A stretch of DNA of 64,000 nucleotides from the NCBI GenBank assembly GCA_000737985.1, contig JNVT01000067.1:1-64000 (forward strand), in the 5' to 3' direction. The position numbers and the translations under genes were made by a program. Under the pieces are notes generated by a model. That model was not told the DNA's origin. It was given only the letters and a program-made list of their open reading frames with translations, and did no database searches. Positions 16,549-25,031 of this stretch are shown here, one piece after another. Origin of the DNA: Gammaproteobacteria bacterium MFB021 (GTDB taxonomy: Bacteria > Pseudomonadota > Gammaproteobacteria > Pseudomonadales > Halomonadaceae). Each line of letters begins with the position of its first letter. The first letter of the stretch is position 1.

Positions 16549-18636
16549 TCACACCTGCCCGTACCGGCCCGCCTCGTCGCCGAGCCAGCGCTGGATCAGC
16601 GCCGGGGCCACGTCGGGGGCCTCTTCGAGCAGTGCCGTTGCCAGCGCGGTGACCGTGTCGAGCAGGTCGCGGTCGCGCTCCAGATCGGCGATCTTCATCT
16701 GCGCCAGCCCGGTCTGGCGCGTGCCCAGCACCTCGCCGGGGCCGCGCAGTTCGAGATCCTTCTCGGCGACCTTGAAGCCGTCGGTGGTGTCGCGCAGGAT
16801 GCCCAGGCGCTCACGCGAGTGGTGCGACAGCGGCGGGTGGTAGAGCAGCACGCAGTAACTGTCGACGCGCCCGCGGCCGACCCGGCCCCGCAGCTGATGC
16901 AGCTGGGAGAGCCCCAGGCGCTCCGGGTTCTCGATAATCATCAGGCTGGCGTTGGGCACGTCGACCCCCACTTCGATCACCGTGGTCGCCACCAGCAGAT
17001 CGAGCTCGCCACGCTTGAAGGCGTCCATCACCTCACCCTTCTCGGCGGCCTTCATGCGCCCGTGGACCAGCCCGATCTGGAGTGCCGGCAGCGCTTCGGT
17101 CAGGGTGTCGCGGGTGACCTCGGCGGCCTGACAGGTGAGTGCCTCCGACTCTTCGATCAGCGTGCACACCCAGTAGGCCTGGCGACCCTCGGCGCAGGCG
17201 CTGCGGATGCGCTCGATCACCTCCGGGCGGCGCTCGTCGGGCACTGCCACGGTATGCACCGGGGTGCGCCCCGGCGGCAGCTCGTCGATCACCGAGAGGT
17301 CGAGATCGGCGTAGGCGCTCATCGCCAGGGTGCGCGGGATCGGCGTGGCGGTCATGATCAGCTGATGCGGGGTCAGGCCGCCGTTCTCGCCCTTCTGGCG
17401 CAGCGCCAGGCGCTGGTGCACACCGAAGCGGTGCTGCTCGTCGATCACCGCCAGCCCCAGGCGCTGGAAGCTGACGTCATCCTGGAACAGCGCATGGGTG
17501 CCCACCACCACCTGGGCGCGGCCATCGGCGATCGCCGCCTTGGTGTCGCCGCGCGCCTTGCCCTTGAGCTTGCCGGCGAGCCAGCCCACCTCGATGCCCA
17601 GCGGTTCGAGCCAGCTGCGGAACTGGCGGAAGTGCTGCTCGGCGAGAATCTCCGTCGGCGCCATCACCGCGGCCTGGCAGCCGCCGGCGACCGCGGCCAG
17701 CACCGCCATCGCGGCGACCACCGTCTTGCCCGAGCCGACATCGCCCTGGACGAGCCGCAGCATCGGCACCTCGCGCTCCAGGTCGCGCCCAATCTCGTCG
17801 AGCACGCGGCGCTGGGCCTGGGTCAGCGAGAACGGTAGCTGGGTCAGAAAGCGCGCCTGCAGGTGGCCGCTGCCGGCGAGCTTGGGGGCGCCGTCGGTCT
17901 GAATGCGCAGGCGCACCTGACGCAGGCTCAACTGGTGCGCCAGCAGCTCCTCCAGCGCCAGCCGGCGCTGGGCCGGATGGCGCCCGGTGGCGAGCACCTC
18001 TTGGGGGGCGTCCGGCGGCGGCTCGTGCAGATAGCGCAGCGCTTCGAGCAGGCCGGGCAGGCGAAAGCGCTGGCGCAGCGTCGCGGGAATCCACTCCGGC
18101 AGCGCCTCCGGCGCCTCCGGCGCCTCCGCCAGGCGCTTCAGCGCCTGCTGGATCAGCGCCCGCAGGCGCGGCTGGGCGAGCCCCTCGGTGGCCGGGTAGA
18201 TGGGGGTCAGGTGCTCGTCCACCGGCGGCGCTTCGCTCTGCACCAGACGGTATTCGGGGTGGTAGATCTCAAGCCCGGTGCTGCCGGCGCGGGCTTCGCC
18301 GAAGCAGCGCACCTGTACGCCCTTGACGAACTGCTGCTGCTGGGCCGGCGAGAAGTGGAAGAAGCGCAGGCTGAGAATGCCGGAGCCATCCTTGAGCCGC
18401 ACCAGCAGGCTTCGCCGGCGCCCGCGAATCACGTCGGCGGCGCTCACCTCGCCCTCGACCACCGCCTCGGTCCCTGCCCGCAGGGTGCCGATCGGGGTGA
18501 TCCGGGTACGATCCTGATAGCGCAGCGGCAGATGGAACAGCAGATCGGCGATCTGGACGATCCGCAGCCGGGCCAGCTTGAGCGCGAGTGCTTCGCCGAC
18601 GCCGGCGAGGTCGGTGACCGGTGCGTCGAGGCTCAT
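16549..18636 (-). CDS. recG: ATP-dependent DNA helicase RecG
   Basis: A 695-residue branch-migration helicase that remodels stalled forks and Holliday junctions. The N-terminal wedge domain (about residues 1-150) holds the OB fold (VVEGEVSAADVIRGRRRSLLVRLKD). Helicase motifs follow: QGDVGSGKTVVAAMA (Walker A), MAPTEILAEQH, VVGTHALFQ, AVIDEQHRFGVHQR (DEQH-type Walker B), MTATPIPRTL, GLVHGRMKAAEK, ATTVIEVGVDVPNAS and QLRGRVGRG. The C-terminus has GPGEVLGTRQTG, typical of RecG. It overlaps the oxyR stop by 4 bp, so oxyR-recG is one unit, an order also found in Pseudomonas. Confidence 0.98.
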   Translation of the reverse strand: MSLDAPVTDLAGVGEALALKLARLRIVQIADLLFHLPLRYQDRTRITPIGTLRAGTEAVVEGEVSAADVIRGRRRSLLVRLKDGSGILSLRFFHFSPAQQQQFVKGVQVRCFGEARAGSTGLEIYHPEYRLVQSEAPPVDEHLTPIYPATEGLAQPRLRALIQQALKRLAEAPEAPEALPEWIPATLRQRFRLPGLLEALRYLHEPPPDAPQEVLATGRHPAQRRLALEELLAHQLSLRQVRLRIQTDGAPKLAGSGHLQARFLTQLPFSLTQAQRRVLDEIGRDLEREVPMLRLVQGDVGSGKTVVAAMAVLAAVAGGCQAAVMAPTEILAEQHFRQFRSWLEPLGIEVGWLAGKLKGKARGDTKAAIADGRAQVVVGTHALFQDDVSFQRLGLAVIDEQHRFGVHQRLALRQKGENGGLTPHQLIMTATPIPRTLAMSAYADLDLSVIDELPPGRTPVHTVAVPDERRPEVIERIRSACAEGRQAYWVCTLIEESEALTCQAAEVTRDTLTEALPALQIGLVHGRMKAAEKGEVMDAFKRGELDLLVATTVIEVGVDVPNASLMIIENPERLGLSQLHQLRGRVGRGRVDSYCVLLYHPPLSHHSRERLGILRDTTDGFKVAEKDLELRGPGEVLGTRQTGLAQMKIADLERDRDLLDTVTALATALLEEAPDVAPALIQRWLGDEAGRYGQV

Positions 18637-19553
18637 GCCGCCTCGACGTCGCTACCGTGAACCTGATCGATCGCCTGGATCAGCGCATCGATCGCGCGCG
18701 GCCGCGGGAAGCTGGCACGCCAGGCCAGGGCCACGCTGCGGGTAGGGGCGTCACCCTTGAACGGCCGGCTCTCGAGCAGGCCACCCTCGTAGTGGCTGGT
18801 GCCGATGGCCAGCTTGGGCAGCACCGTGATGCCGAGCCCCGAGGCGACCATGTGGCGGATCGTCTCGAGCGAGCCACCTTCGGCGATCAGGGTGTTCTCG
18901 GGGTTGTTGAGCTGGGCGCTGATCGCCGGGCACGCCTCGAGAATCTGGTCGCGGAAGCAGTGGCCCTCGCCGAGCAGCAGCAGGCGCTCCTTGAGCAGAT
19001 CCTCCTTGTCGATCGCCGCGCGCTCGGTCCACGGGTGGTCGGCCGGCAGCAGGATCTCGAACGGCTCCTGATACAGCGTCTTGGTGACCACGTCCGGCTC
19101 GTTGAACGGCAGCGCGACGAAGATCGCATCCAGCTCGCCGCTACGCAGCTTGCGCCGCAGCACGCCGGTGAAGCTCTCTTCGATGTACAGCGGCATCTGC
19201 GGGGCGATGCGCGACAGCGCCGGAATCAGATGCGGGAACAGATAGGGGCCGATGGTGTAGATGGCGCCGATGCGCAGCGGGCTGATCAGCTGGTCCTTGC
19301 CCTCGCTGGCCATCTCCTTGATCAGCGTCGCCTGTTCCAGCACGCGGTGGGCCTGCTCGACGATACGCTCGCCCAGCGGCGTCACCTGGACGGTGGATTT
19401 GGAGCGCTCGAACAGCGCGATGCCCAGCTCCTCCTCGAGCTTCTTGACCGCCACCGACAGCGTCGGCTGCGAGACGAAGCAGCGCTCGGCAGCGCGACCG
19501 AAGTGACGCTCCTGAGCCAAGGTTACGATGTAACGGAGTTCTGTTAGAGTCAT
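18633..19553 (-). CDS. oxyR: Hydrogen peroxide sensor OxyR
   Basis: A 306-residue LysR-type regulator that activates catalase, alkyl hydroperoxide reductase and related genes when oxidised. The helix-turn-helix is RHFGRAAERCFVSQPTLSVAVKKLEEELG. The redox cysteines lie exactly at Cys199 and Cys208 (GEGHCFRDQILEAC), as in E. coli OxyR, which settles the identity. The effector domain otherwise shows TIGPYLFPHLIP and GLGITVLPKLAI. It overlaps recG downstream, and a reductase gene is divergent upstream across a 158-bp gap that likely holds its promoter. Confidence 0.97.
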   Translation of the reverse strand: MTLTELRYIVTLAQERHFGRAAERCFVSQPTLSVAVKKLEEELGIALFERSKSTVQVTPLGERIVEQAHRVLEQATLIKEMASEGKDQLISPLRIGAIYTIGPYLFPHLIPALSRIAPQMPLYIEESFTGVLRRKLRSGELDAIFVALPFNEPDVVTKTLYQEPFEILLPADHPWTERAAIDKEDLLKERLLLLGEGHCFRDQILEACPAISAQLNNPENTLIAEGGSLETIRHMVASGLGITVLPKLAIGTSHYEGGLLESRPFKGDAPTRSVALAWRASFPRPRAIDALIQAIDQVHGSDVEAA

Positions 19554-19711
19554 GAGGTGGGACCGAAAGGCTCCCTTTATTCGCAGAGAAGAGAATCATC
19601 GCAAAGGGCCGTAGACGTCACCCACGTCCGCGACCTGAGACCGTCTCTCGTGGTCATTCGTGTCTTCACGGATGCATTAACAAGGATGTTTTACCAAGAG
19701 GCCAGGGAAAG

Positions 19712-20590
19712 GTGAAGAAAACCACATTAATTCTAGGTTGCGGCGATATCGGCACCCAGCTCGGCAAGCAACTGATCGCCGCCGGGCACCGGGTGATCGG
19801 CGCGCGGCGTAACGCCGGCGCGCTGGAAGGCACCGGGATCGAGCCGGTGGCGCTGGACGTCACCGACGACGCGGCCTTGGCCGCGCTGCCGGACGCCGAT
19901 TTCGTGATCTACGCGGTGACCGCCGACCGCTTCGAAGAGAGCGCCTACGCCGCGGCCTACCCGGAAGGGCTCAAGGCGGTGATCGCCCAGTTCGCCCAGC
20001 GCGAGACCCCGCCCAAGCGGCTGTTCTTCGTCTCCTCGACCAGCGTCTACGCCCAGCAGGGCGGCGAGGAGGTCGACGAGACCTCGCCCACCGAGCCCAA
20101 CGGCTTCTCCGGCACGCTGATGCGCGAAGCCGAGCAGGCGCTGCTCGACCATACGCTGCCGGGTACCGTGGTGCGTCTCTCCGGCATCTACGGCCCGGGC
20201 CGCGACCGCCTGATCCGCCAGGTGAAGGAGGGCCGGATCGCCGCCGCCAACCCGCCGATGTACTCCAACCGCATTCATCGCGACGACTGCGCCGGGGTGC
20301 TGGCGCATCTGATCGGGATGGCCGAGCGCGACGAGGCGCTGGAGTCGATCTATCTCGCCAGCGACGGCGAGTCGGCGCCGCTCCACGAAGTGATGGCGTG
20401 GATCGCCAAGCAGCTCGAGGTGGAAACGCCGGAGGTGATCCAGTCACCGCTGCGCCGGCGCTCGAGCAAGCGCTGCAACAACGCCCGCCTGCGCGCCTCG
20501 GGCTACACCTTCCACTACCCCTCCTTCCGCGAAGGCTACGCCGATATCCTCAAGCAGGGCGGTTTTCTAACGGCCAAGGAGAAGGCATGA
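19712..20590 (+). CDS. SDR/YeeZ-like NAD(P)-binding reductase
   Basis: A 292-residue extended-SDR-like protein. The glycine motif LILGCGDIGTQLGKQL is at the N-terminus. A variant active-site region follows (FVSSTSVYAQQGGEEVDETSP with Ser and Tyr), then RLSGIYGPGRDRLI and NRIHRDDCAGVL. It resembles E. coli YeeZ and sugar-nucleotide epimerase relatives, but YeeZ-type proteins lack a proven substrate. The GTG at 19712 follows AGGGAAAG closely. It is divergent from oxyR, although an oxidative-stress role is only suggested by this position. A strong terminator follows. Confidence 0.8.
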   Translation: MKKTTLILGCGDIGTQLGKQLIAAGHRVIGARRNAGALEGTGIEPVALDVTDDAALAALPDADFVIYAVTADRFEESAYAAAYPEGLKAVIAQFAQRETPPKRLFFVSSTSVYAQQGGEEVDETSPTEPNGFSGTLMREAEQALLDHTLPGTVVRLSGIYGPGRDRLIRQVKEGRIAAANPPMYSNRIHRDDCAGVLAHLIGMAERDEALESIYLASDGESAPLHEVMAWIAKQLEVETPEVIQSPLRRRSSKRCNNARLRASGYTFHYPSFREGYADILKQGGFLTAKEKA

Positions 20591-20694
20591 GGTGGGCGCG
20601 CAAGCTCGACGCGCGGCCACCTGCCTGTGACGGTTCGACGACAAATCGATGTCGATCCGGTGACGTAATTTCCCAACCTGCTGAAATCTCTCAT

Positions 20695-20718
20695 AAAGCG
20701 CCTCCGGGCGCTTTTTTT
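20695..20718 (+). terminator. Intrinsic terminator after the SDR gene
   Basis: AAAGCGCC (20695-20702) and GGCGCTTT (20707-20714) form a perfect stem with a TCCG loop, followed by a T run to 20718. It separates the SDR gene from the phn locus. Confidence 0.9.
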
Positions 20719-20757
20719 GTGCCCCGCGCCAACGCCCGATCTGTCACCCCTTCTTAA

Positions 20758-20769
20758 TTGTCTAGACGA
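20758..20769. promoter_or_regulatory. Candidate PhnF operator upstream of phnC
   Basis: TTGTCTAGACGA, with the core GTCTAGAC a perfect 8-bp palindrome, lies about 100 bp before phnC. The same core flanked as TGTCTAGACA lies over the phnF start. HutC-subfamily GntR regulators, to which PhnF belongs, bind short dyads of the GGTCTAGACC kind, so this is a plausible PhnF site. A CTGTCAC half-site of a Pho box is at 20741-20747, but the second half is not convincing. Confidence 0.55.
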
Positions 20770-20865
20770 ATAAGCGTCACACGACGTCGCCAGACTGTGC
20801 TCAACACTTCGGGGCCAGGGGTTCATGACCCGACTCACGGCCCGACACTTTCCGGGACGAATCGT

Positions 20866-21690
20866 ATGACTGCCATCGTTAGCGTCGAACGGCTCGACAA
20901 ATCCTTCGGCACCCATGCGGCGCTGCGCGAGATCGGTTTCGAGATCCACGCCGGCGAGCTGGTCACGCTGATCGGGCCGTCGGGGTCGGGCAAGTCGACC
21001 CTGCTGCGTCACCTCATCGGTCTGAGCCGCGCCGACCGCCAGTCGCACAGCCATGTCCGGGTACTGGATCGCGACGTGCAGCGCGGCGGGCGTCTGCTCG
21101 GCGCCAGCCGCGAACAGCGCCGTCGCTGCGGCTACATCTTCCAGCAGTTCAACCTTGCCGGCCGGTTGAGCGTCATGACCAACGTGCTGGTCGGCCATCT
21201 CGGCGCGATGCCGCGCTGGCGCGCCCTGACCGGTCGCTTCACCCACCAGGAGCGGGACAAGGCGCTGCGCGCCCTCGAACGGGTCGGCATCGTCGGGTTG
21301 GCCCAGCAGCGCGCCAACACGCTGTCGGGCGGTCAGATGCAGCGCGTCGCCATCGCCCGGGCGCTGGTGCAGGAGGCGGAGGTGATCTTCGCCGACGAAC
21401 CGATCGCCTCTCTCGACCCGCGTAGTGCGCGGGAGGTGATGGAGATCCTGCAGCGCATCAATCATGAGGATGGCCGCACCATCGTCGTCACCCTGCATCA
21501 GGTCGACGTCGCCCGTCGCTACTGTCGCCGCGCCATCGCCCTGAAGCAGGGGCGCCTCTACTACGACGGACCGATCGCCGGCCTCACCGACGCGCGCCTG
21601 CAGGCGCTGTATGAGCACGCCGGTCTCGACGAGCTCGAATCCCGCCAGCCCGACCAGCGAATCGCGCCGCCGCTGCATGCGGTGGGTTGA
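20866..21690 (+). CDS. phnC: Phosphonate ABC transporter ATP-binding protein
   Basis: A 274-residue ATPase of the phosphonate/phosphite importer PhnCDE. Walker A is [17 protein letters not shown], the ABC signature is [15 protein letters not shown], and Walker B is [13 protein letters not shown], with [15 protein letters not shown] the switch His segment. The ATG at 20866 ([15 protein letters not shown]) gives the usual N-terminus; the longer frame from 20758 has no family similarity. The ribosome site is weak (GGGACGA). It is the first gene of phnCDE, with a candidate PhnF operator and a 147-bp leader upstream. Confidence 0.96.
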   Translation: MTAIVSVERLDKSFGTHAALREIGFEIHAGELVTLIGPSGSGKSTLLRHLIGLSRADRQSHSHVRVLDRDVQRGGRLLGASREQRRRCGYIFQQFNLAGRLSVMTNVLVGHLGAMPRWRALTGRFTHQERDKALRALERVGIVGLAQQRANTLSGGQMQRVAIARALVQEAEVIFADEPIASLDPRSAREVMEILQRINHEDGRTIVVTLHQVDVARRYCRRAIALKQGRLYYDGPIAGLTDARLQALYEHAGLDELESRQPDQRIAPPLHAVG

Positions 21691-21763
21691 GCCGGGCAGC
21701 GCACGCGCCATGACCACATTTCATTACCCACGCGTTAACACCACGACACCCAAAGGAAACGCC

Positions 21764-22795
21764 ATGATCTCCTCCCTGTTACGCCGCACGGCACTGCCGC
21801 TGATCGCCGGGCTCGGCCTGCTCGGCGCAACGCTCGCCGCGGGTTCCGCCCAGGCCGCCGACGAGCCGCTGCGCTTCGGCATCATCTCCACCGAATCGAG
21901 CACCAACCAGGCCACCCAGTGGCAGCCGTTCCTGGATGACATGTCCGAGGCCCTGGGCGTCAAGGTCGAGCCGTTCTTCGCCACCGACTACGCCGCGGTG
22001 ATCCAGGCGATGCGCTTCGACAAGATCGATCTGGCTTGGTACGGCAACAAGTCGGCGATGGAAGCGGTCGATCGCGCCGGCGGTGAGATCTTCGCTCAGA
22101 CCGTCGCCGCCAATGGGGCGCCGGGTTACTGGAGCCTGCTGATCGTCAACAAGGACAGCCCCTACAACAGCGTTCAGGACATTCTCGCCAATGCCAGCAA
22201 GCTCACTTTCGGCAATGGCGACCCCAACTCCACCTCGGGCTATCTGGTGCCGGGTTACTACATCTTCGCCAAGAATCACGTCGACCCCAATACCGCCTTC
22301 AAGCGCACCCTGAACGCCAACCACGAGACCAATGCGCTGACCGTGGCCAACGGCCAGGTCGATGTCGCCACCTTCAATACCGAGAGCATGGAGCGCCTGG
22401 AACTCACGCATCCCGACAAGGCCGCCCAGCTCAAGGTGATCTGGAAGTCACCGTTGATCCCGTCCGACCCGCTGGTCTGGCGCACCAATCTGCCGCAGCA
22501 GACCAAGGACGAACTGCGCCAGTTCTTCCTCGATTACGGCGAAACCGCCGAGCAAAAGCAGGTTCTCGAGCCGCTGCAGTGGTCTGGCTTCGCCGCTTCC
22601 GACAACGATCAGCTGCTGCCGATTCGTCAGCTCGAGCTGTTCAAGCAGCGCGCCCAGGTCGCCGCCGACGACTCCCTCGATACCGACGCCAAGCAGCAGC
22701 AACTGGCCGACCTCGACGCCCGTCTCGAATCGCTGAACCAGCGCCTGGAAGCCCGCGACAAGCAGGCCGACAGCACCACCGCGATGGTCGACTAA
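21764..22795 (+). CDS. phnD: Phosphonate-binding periplasmic protein
   Basis: A 343-residue substrate-binding protein. The first about 31 residues form a Sec signal peptide ending GSAQA-ADEPL. The mature chain shows the family hallmarks LRFGIISTESSTNQATQWQPFLDDMSEALGVKVEPFFATDYAAVIQAMRF (in two parts), DLAWYGNKSAMEA, FGNGDPNSTSGYLVPGYYIF and WKSPLIPSDPLVWR. The last about 40 residues (LADLDARLESLNQRLE) form a predicted coiled coil, a common C-terminal tail in PhnD. The ATG at 21764 follows AAAGGA. A GC-rich stem-loop after the gene may protect its mRNA and set a higher level than phnE. Confidence 0.96.
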   Translation: MISSLLRRTALPLIAGLGLLGATLAAGSAQAADEPLRFGIISTESSTNQATQWQPFLDDMSEALGVKVEPFFATDYAAVIQAMRFDKIDLAWYGNKSAMEAVDRAGGEIFAQTVAANGAPGYWSLLIVNKDSPYNSVQDILANASKLTFGNGDPNSTSGYLVPGYYIFAKNHVDPNTAFKRTLNANHETNALTVANGQVDVATFNTESMERLELTHPDKAAQLKVIWKSPLIPSDPLVWRTNLPQQTKDELRQFFLDYGETAEQKQVLEPLQWSGFAASDNDQLLPIRQLELFKQRAQVAADDSLDTDAKQQQLADLDARLESLNQRLEARDKQADSTTAMVD

Positions 22796-22811
22796 GGCCG
22801 CGTTCAGCGCG

Positions 22812-22842
22812 GGCGGCAGGGCACCCATAGCGTCCTGCCGCC
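22812..22842 (+). other. Stem-loop in the phnD-phnE gap
   Basis: GGCGGCAGG (22812-22820) pairs perfectly with CCTGCCGCC (22834-22842) around a 13-nt loop. There is no U-tract. Such hairpins after binding-protein genes often stabilise the upstream message or reduce read-through into the permease gene. Confidence 0.55.
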
Positions 22843-22890
22843 AACGCTAGCGCCACCCCGGCCTTCACCGATTTCGTCAGGACAACGCAC

Positions 22891-23685
22891 ATGCAAAGCG
22901 CCGCTTCCTTCGATATCCGCGCCCGCTCCGGCAGGCGCCGCTGGACCACGCTGCTGGGCTGGGCCATTGCCGTCATCGTGCTGGGCTGGGCCTGGCAGGG
23001 CGCCGAGATGGCGCCCAGCCTGCTGTTCCAGAACGCCGGCAACATGGCGACCCTGGCCGCCGACTTCGTGCCGCCCACCTTCGGCCGTCTCGACCACTAC
23101 ATCGATCAGATGCTGGTCACCATCCAGATCGCCATCTGGGGCACGCTGCTGGCAGTGCTGTTCGCGATCCCCTTTGGCCTGCTCTCGTCGGACAACCTGG
23201 CGCCGTGGTGGATCAACCAGCCGGTGCGGCGGCTGATGGACGCCTGCCGCGCGATCAACGAACTGGTCTTCGCGATGCTGTTCGTGGTCGCCGTCGGGCT
23301 CGGCCCCTTCGCCGGCACCCTGGCGCTGTTCGTGCATACCACCGGGGTGCTCGCCAAGCTCTTCTCGGAAGCGGTAGAGGCCACCGACGCCGGGCCGATG
23401 GAGGGCATCCGCGTCACCGGTGCCGGGCGCCTGGAAGAGATCGTGTTCGGCCTGATCCCCCAGGTTCTGCCGCTGTGGATCTCGGTCAGCCTCTATCGCT
23501 TCGAATCCAACATCCGCTCCGCCACCGTGCTCGGCATGGTCGGCGGCGGCGGTATCGGGGTGTCGCTGTGGGAGACCATGCGCGGTTTCCAGTACACCGA
23601 GACCGCCACGATCATGCTGGTGATCATCGTCGCCGTGACGCTGCTGGATATGGTGTCGCAGCGTGTTCGCAAGCGCTTCATCTAG
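22891..23685 (+). CDS. phnE: Phosphonate ABC transporter permease
   Basis: A 264-residue inner-membrane permease with about six transmembrane helices. They start with [17 protein letters not shown] and include [23 protein letters not shown] and [17 protein letters not shown]. The cytoplasmic EAA loop that contacts PhnC is [43 protein letters not shown] near the end is a PhnE signature. A single phnE is present. Its stop codon TAG is part of the CTAG at which a 139-bp palindromic miniature element begins, so nothing of the coding sequence is lost. Confidence 0.95.
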   Translation: MQSAASFDIRARSGRRRWTTLLGWAIAVIVLGWAWQGAEMAPSLLFQNAGNMATLAADFVPPTFGRLDHYIDQMLVTIQIAIWGTLLAVLFAIPFGLLSSDNLAPWWINQPVRRLMDACRAINELVFAMLFVVAVGLGPFAGTLALFVHTTGVLAKLFSEAVEATDAGPMEGIRVTGAGRLEEIVFGLIPQVLPLWISVSLYRFESNIRSATVLGMVGGGGIGVSLWETMRGFQYTETATIMLVIIVAVTLLDMVSQRVRKRFI

Positions 23686-23824
23686 GCCATCACGAAAACT
23701 GCCTGCGCTCGCCCATACCGCGTTAAAAATCGGCTCAAAATGCTCATTTACACACACGTAAACTCCGCTTTTTCGCCAATTTTTGCCTTGTCTGGGCGTC
23801 GCTCGGCGACTTTTCGTAGACGGC
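23686..23824. mobile_element. Palindromic miniature element, copy A (between phnE and phnF)
   Basis: A 139-bp non-coding element, an imperfect palindrome over its whole length. It shares with the copy at 60833-60970 an identical 34-bp core (about 23723-23756, beginning GCGTTAAAAATCGGC) and similar inverted ends (left CGAAAACT, right CTTTTCG). The left flank is CTAG and the right flank CTGG, a possible decayed 4-bp duplication. No open frame or transposase is present. It resembles a MITE mobilised in trans. It divides the phn locus into phnCDE and phnF-P. Confidence 0.8.
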
Positions 23825-23860
23825 CTGGAGGATATTCCAATCCAGGTTTGAGCGTATCCG

Positions 23861-24592
23861 ATGATGTCTAGACAAGTTTTGACACTACCCCGCTACCGCG
23901 AACTGGCCGAGGTGCTGGTGCGCGAGGTCCGCGCCGACTATGCCCCGGGCGATCTGCTGCCGACTGAGGCGCGGCTCGCCAAGCGCTTCGCGGTCAACCG
24001 CCACACCGTGCGGCGCGCGCTGGACGAACTGGTCGCCGCTGGCATGGTGACCCGCCATCAGGGGCGTGGCACCCAGGTCGTCGACCGCCGACTCGACTAC
24101 ACCGTCAGCGCCGGCAGCAAGGTGACCCAGAACCTGGCCGGCCTCGGCCTGCCCTCGACGACCTGCTGTCTCGAGCAGGGGCTGGTGACGCCCCCCGAGG
24201 CTATCGCCCAGCGCTTCGGGCGGCCGGCCAGCGAGCCGCTGCTGCGGGTCGATACCGTGCGCACCGTCGACGACGCCCCGCTGATGCGCCTGCGCCACTG
24301 GTTCGATCCCGCGCGGGTGCCAGGCTGGTTGACGCGCTATCGCGGCGGCTCCACCCGCGCCCTGCTGACCCAGCACTACGGCCTGCAGCTGCATCGGCGG
24401 CGGGTGCGCATCGACGCCGTCGGCGCCGATCGCGACGACACCCGCTGGCTGCAGTGTCCGCTCAACGCTCCGCTGCTGGTGATGACCAGCGACAACACCG
24501 ACGCCGATGGCGTGCTGGTGGAAGTCTCCGTGGGGCGTGCGCGCGCCGATCGGCTCTCCTATCACGTTGATTTCGATGAGGACGACACATGA
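23861..24592 (+). CDS. phnF: GntR/HutC-family regulator PhnF
   Basis: A 243-residue repressor. The N-terminal winged helix shows GDLLPTEARLAKRFAVNRHTVRRALDEL, with MVTRHQGRGTQVV as the wing. The C-terminal UTRA ligand domain covers about residues 85-235 (LLRVDTVRTVDDAPLMRLRHWFD, LLVMTSDNTDADG, YHVDF). It starts the second phn unit and overlaps phnG by ATGA. No good ribosome site precedes the tandem ATG codons at 23861/23864, and the candidate operator lies across them. The true start could therefore be the in-frame TTG at 23879, leaving the operator in the leader. It probably controls both phn units in response to a phosphonate or intermediate. Confidence 0.93.
   Translation: MMSRQVLTLPRYRELAEVLVREVRADYAPGDLLPTEARLAKRFAVNRHTVRRALDELVAAGMVTRHQGRGTQVVDRRLDYTVSAGSKVTQNLAGLGLPSTTCCLEQGLVTPPEAIAQRFGRPASEPLLRVDTVRTVDDAPLMRLRHWFDPARVPGWLTRYRGGSTRALLTQHYGLQLHRRRVRIDAVGADRDDTRWLQCPLNAPLLVMTSDNTDADGVLVEVSVGRARADRLSYHVDFDEDDT
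23865..23874. promoter_or_regulatory. Candidate PhnF operator overlapping the phnF start
   Basis: TGTCTAGACA is a perfect 10-bp palindrome spanning codons 2-5 of phnF as called, with the GTCTAGAC core shared with the site upstream of phnC. A repressor bound here would block transcription into phnF-phnP, giving autoregulation. Confidence 0.55.
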
Positions 24593-25029
24593 CTCGCACC
24601 TCCCGAGGCGCCCGCCAGCGGCTGCTGGCGCTCTCCTCCCGGCAGCACATCGAGGCCCACTGGGGCGCGCTGGGCCGGCTGCCCGACCATCGCTGCCTGC
24701 GCGGGCCGGAGACCGGCATGGCGATGCTCAAGGGGCGCATCGGCGCCACCGGTAACGCGTTCCACCTGGGTGAGATGACCCTGACCCGCGCCAGCGTGGC
24801 GCTCGATGACGGCACCGTCGGCCACGGCTGGGTGCGCGGTCGCGACCATCGCCACGCTGAACTGATCGCGCTGGCCGACGCCGTCGCCCAGCACGCGGCG
24901 TGGCAGGAAGCCCTCGAGACCCGGGTGCTGGCGCCGCTGGCCGACGAGCTCGCCGCGCGCCAGCGCCGGGATGCCGCCACTGCCGCTGCCACCCGGGTCG
25001 ATTTCTTCACGCTGGTCAGGGGGGAGTGA
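24589..25029 (+). CDS. phnG: C-P lyase core subunit PhnG
   Basis: A 146-residue subunit of the PhnGHIJ core complex. With PhnI, PhnH and PhnL it transfers alkylphosphonate to ribose C1, displacing adenine of ATP. The family pattern is RQRLLALSSRQHIEA, CLRGPETGMAMLKGRIGATGNAFHLGEMTLTRASV and HGWVRGRDHRHAELIALADA. Length is as in E. coli (150). The ATG overlaps the phnF stop. Confidence 0.95.
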   Translation: MTRTSRGARQRLLALSSRQHIEAHWGALGRLPDHRCLRGPETGMAMLKGRIGATGNAFHLGEMTLTRASVALDDGTVGHGWVRGRDHRHAELIALADAVAQHAAWQEALETRVLAPLADELAARQRRDAATAAATRVDFFTLVRGE

Positions 25030-25031
25030 CG

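Noticed and set aside
16549-18636. Long plus-strand frames across recG
   Set aside because: They are antisense shadows typical of high-GC DNA; the minus frame has all helicase motifs.
20741-20762. A possible Pho box (CTGTCAC) upstream of phnC
   Set aside because: The 11-bp-spaced second half (TCTTAAT) does not match the consensus; only a half-site is seen.
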